A DNA stretch of 5,754 nt from assembly GCA_030040395.1 (NCBI GenBank), contig JASHTU010000408.1, positions 1 to 5,754 of the forward strand. The letters run 5' to 3'. Positions within the stretch are counted from its first letter, which is position 1. Each line of letters begins with the position of its first letter. The notes under the pieces were generated by a model. The model was not told where the DNA came from and did not search any database. It was given only the letters and a program-made list of their open reading frames with translations. Of this stretch, positions 4,048 to 5,754 are shown piece by piece. This DNA is from Acidobacteriaceae bacterium. GTDB taxonomy: Bacteria > Acidobacteriota > Terriglobia > Terriglobales > Acidobacteriaceae. Position numbers and translations under genes: made by a program.

Positions 4048-5754
4048 TCAAAATGAACTTGCAGCAGACTTTGCCTGAGGGCCGGCAACCGGATCGGCCT
4101 CGCGCCTCGATCGGCTGGCCTGCTGCAACCGAATGGAAACGTGCACCAGGCTCAGCGCAGCCGGCGTCACCCCGGGAATGCGGCTCGCCTGCCCGATCGT
4201 GCCCGGCCGCACCTGCTCCAGCTTCTCGCGCATCTCCCGCGACAGCCCGCTGATCGTTCCGTACTCGATCCACTCTGGAATCGCCACTGCCTCGGCCGCC
4301 TTCAGCTTCTCGATTGATTTCTTCTGCTGCTCCAGATATCCGGCGAACTTGATCTCCGTTTCCACCGCCCGCTCCTCGTTCCGCAGCGCGCTGCGCTCAA
4401 TTGGATCGGAAATTTCGTCGCGCGAGAGCCCGAATTCCGCCAGCGCCGGATCTCGCCGAAGTTGATCGCTGAGCGCCGCAAGCACCGCCCCAATCATCAC
4501 CTCCGGCCGCTTCAGCAGTTGCGCCCACGTCAATCCCGCCGTCGCCGTCAGCTCGCCAAGGCCTGCGGCCCGCAGCTTTTCGGAATCGACTTTGCCGGTC
4601 ATCAGCAGCCGCTCCAGCGCCGCCATCCGCGCCTGCTTGCGCTCGTACTCTCTCCACGCCTCATCGTTGATCAGCCCCAGCCGCCGCCCGTGCGGCGTCA
4701 GCCTGCGGTCCGCGTTGTCGATGCGCAGGTGCAGCCGGAACTCCGCCCGCGACGTAAACATCCGGTACGGCTCATTCGTCCCCTTCGAAATCAAATCGTC
4801 GATCAGGATGCCCGTATATCCCTCGCTGCGGTCCATCGTGAACGGCGGCTCGCCCTTCAACCACAGCGCCGCGTTGATGCCCGCCATGATCCCCTGGCAC
4901 GCAGCCTCTTCGTAACCACTGGTTCCGTTGATTTGTCCGGCAAGGTAAAGGCCCGTGAAGGCTTTCACGCGCAGCGTCCGGTCCAGTTCCGTCGCGTCCA
5001 CGCTGTCGTACTCGATCGCGTACCCCGGCCGCAACATCTCCGCCTGGTCCAGGCCCGGAATCGAGTGCACCATCCGCCACTGCACCTCCATTGGCAGCGA
5101 CGTCGACATGCCGTTCACGTAGACTTCGTGCGTGTTCAGTCCCTCCGGCTCCAGGAAAAACTGGTGCTGCGTCTTGTCGGGGAACTTCACGATCTTGTCC
5201 TCGATCGATGGGCAATACCGCGGCCCAATCCCCTGGATACGCCCCGAATACATCGCGCTCCGGTGTACGTTCTCGCGGATCAGCTTGAGCGTCTCCGGCG
5301 TCGTGAACGCGATGTGGCAGCTCACCTGCGGTTGCACGATGCTCTTGGTCCGGAAGCTGAACGGCGTAGGCTCCGCGTCGCCCGGCTGCTCCTCGAACAT
5401 CTCCCACCGGATCGTCCGCCCATCCAATCGCGGCGGCGTGCCGGTTTTGAGTCTGCAGGTCCGAAGTCCAAGGCCCCGGAGGGCCTCACCCAACAACACG
5501 CTGGCCGGTTCCCCGCTCCGGCCTGCCGGATACTGCTCTTCCCCGCAGTGAATCAGCCCGTTCAGAAAGGTGCCCGTGGTAATAATCGTTGCCCCCGCCA
5601 TCAGCCGGCGCCCGTCGCGCAACTTCAGCCCCACCACGCGCCGAAAAGGCCGCACCGGCCGCGGCAGCTCCGTCACCTCATCAATCCCAAACCCCTCCGC
5701 CCCTAATTCCCTGGTCCCTAAGTCCCAAGTTCCCTCGTCTCCTGGCTCCCTCGT
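4048..5754 (-). CDS. mnmG: tRNA uridine-5-carboxymethylaminomethyl(34) synthesis enzyme MnmG/GidA (partial, N-terminus off the window)
   Basis: MnmG uses FAD and, with its partner MnmE, installs the carboxymethylaminomethyl group on wobble uridine 34 of tRNAs in the cytoplasm. The frame is open from the right edge, so 568 residues are visible. Counted from the edge, hallmarks are TTGTFLNG (about 59-66), [11 protein letters not shown] (101-111), [11 protein letters not shown] (177-187, holding the conserved Cys181 equivalent to E. coli Cys277), [13 protein letters not shown] and [17 protein letters not shown] (272-288), followed by the helical C-terminal half that binds MnmE and tRNA ([17 protein letters not shown] near the end). 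The glycine-rich FAD motif and the first catalytic cysteine lie outside. Two oddities: a Gly/Glu-rich segment encoded by G-tracts at the visible start, where other MnmGs have an ordinary strand-loop-strand, and a tail about 20-25 residues beyond the usual end ([12 protein letters not shown] onward). A GTG at 5674-5676 is an internal codon, not the start. Identity is essentially certain. Confidence 0.96.
   Translation of the reverse strand, partial: TREPGDEGTWDLGTRELGAEGFGIDEVTELPRPVRPFRRVVGLKLRDGRRLMAGATIITTGTFLNGLIHCGEEQYPAGRSGEPASVLLGEALRGLGLRTCRLKTGTPPRLDGRTIRWEMFEEQPGDAEPTPFSFRTKSIVQPQVSCHIAFTTPETLKLIRENVHRSAMYSGRIQGIGPRYCPSIEDKIVKFPDKTQHQFFLEPEGLNTHEVYVNGMSTSLPMEVQWRMVHSIPGLDQAEMLRPGYAIEYDSVDATELDRTLRVKAFTGLYLAGQINGTSGYEEAACQGIMAGINAALWLKGEPPFTMDRSEGYTGILIDDLISKGTNEPYRMFTSRAEFRLHLRIDNADRRLTPHGRRLGLINDEAWREYERKQARMAALERLLMTGKVDSEKLRAAGLGELTATAGLTWAQLLKRPEVMIGAVLAALSDQLRRDPALAEFGLSRDEISDPIERSALRNEERAVETEIKFAGYLEQQKKSIEKLKAAEAVAIPEWIEYGTISGLSREMREKLEQVRPGTIGQASRIPGVTPAALSLVHVSIRLQQASRSRREADPVAGPQAKSAASSF
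5686..5750 (-). repeat. G-tract low-complexity segment inside mnmG
   Basis: On the minus strand, runs of three or four G recur at 5748-5750, 5732-5734, 5724-5726, 5716-5718, 5709-5711, 5700-5703, 5692-5695 and 5686-5688. Apart from the first, they are separated by only 3-5 bases (for example GGGAACTTGGGACTTAGGGA). This is a degenerate 7-8-base repeat that fits the G-quadruplex pattern. It is translated in frame into a Gly/Glu/Thr-rich stretch. The repeat may extend past the window edge. Confidence 0.75.

Noticed and set aside
4462..5706. Open frame of 414 codons on the plus strand
   Set aside because: It is antisense to mnmG and gives an Arg/Pro/Gln-rich product with no recognisable motif; the minus strand here carries the full set of MnmG signatures.

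Overview
The window is GC-rich, gene-dense bacterial chromosome. The protein set (a DmsE/MtrA-type multihaem cytochrome, an Fnr-like regulator with an N-terminal cysteine cluster, a secreted DUF4440/NTF2-like protein, and an MnmG) suggests a soil-type Acidobacteriota (Terriglobia). That assignment is inferred from the look of the proteins; there is no rRNA or other firm taxonomic marker here.

Layout: (1) 1-749, minus strand: a c-type cytochrome whose C-terminus runs off the left edge, with six CXXCH haem motifs visible in one frame behind a signal peptide. (2) 750-1283: a 534-base divergent intergenic region with three near-perfect palindromes of the Crp/Fnr type (GTGA-N6-TCACA) and a weaker fourth. 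(3) 1284-2036, plus strand: a Crp/Fnr-family regulator. (4) 2149-2736, plus strand: a small exported NTF2-like (DUF4440) protein. (5) 2737-3011: a non-coding gap between converging genes with one strong hairpin. (6) 3012-3671, minus strand: a TylF/MycF-like SAM-dependent methyltransferase. (7) 3672-4047: a 376-base gap with inverted repeats and a perfect 17-base tandem duplication. (8) 4048-5754, minus strand: mnmG (gidA), N-terminus beyond the right edge, with an unusual G-tract low-complexity segment in frame near that edge.

The most coherent unit is on the left. A likely redox- or gas-sensing Crp/Fnr regulator is divergent from a periplasmic electron-transfer cytochrome. The shared upstream DNA holds three sites matching what the regulator's recognition helix (R-E-x-x-x-R) would be expected to read. 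One site lies where a class II activator would sit for a minus-strand promoter feeding the cytochrome. The simplest reading is a local regulator-operator-cytochrome module controlling extracellular or anaerobic respiration. The right half (methyltransferase, mnmG) has no evident functional link to it.

No tRNA, rRNA, CRISPR array, transposase or integrase was recognised.
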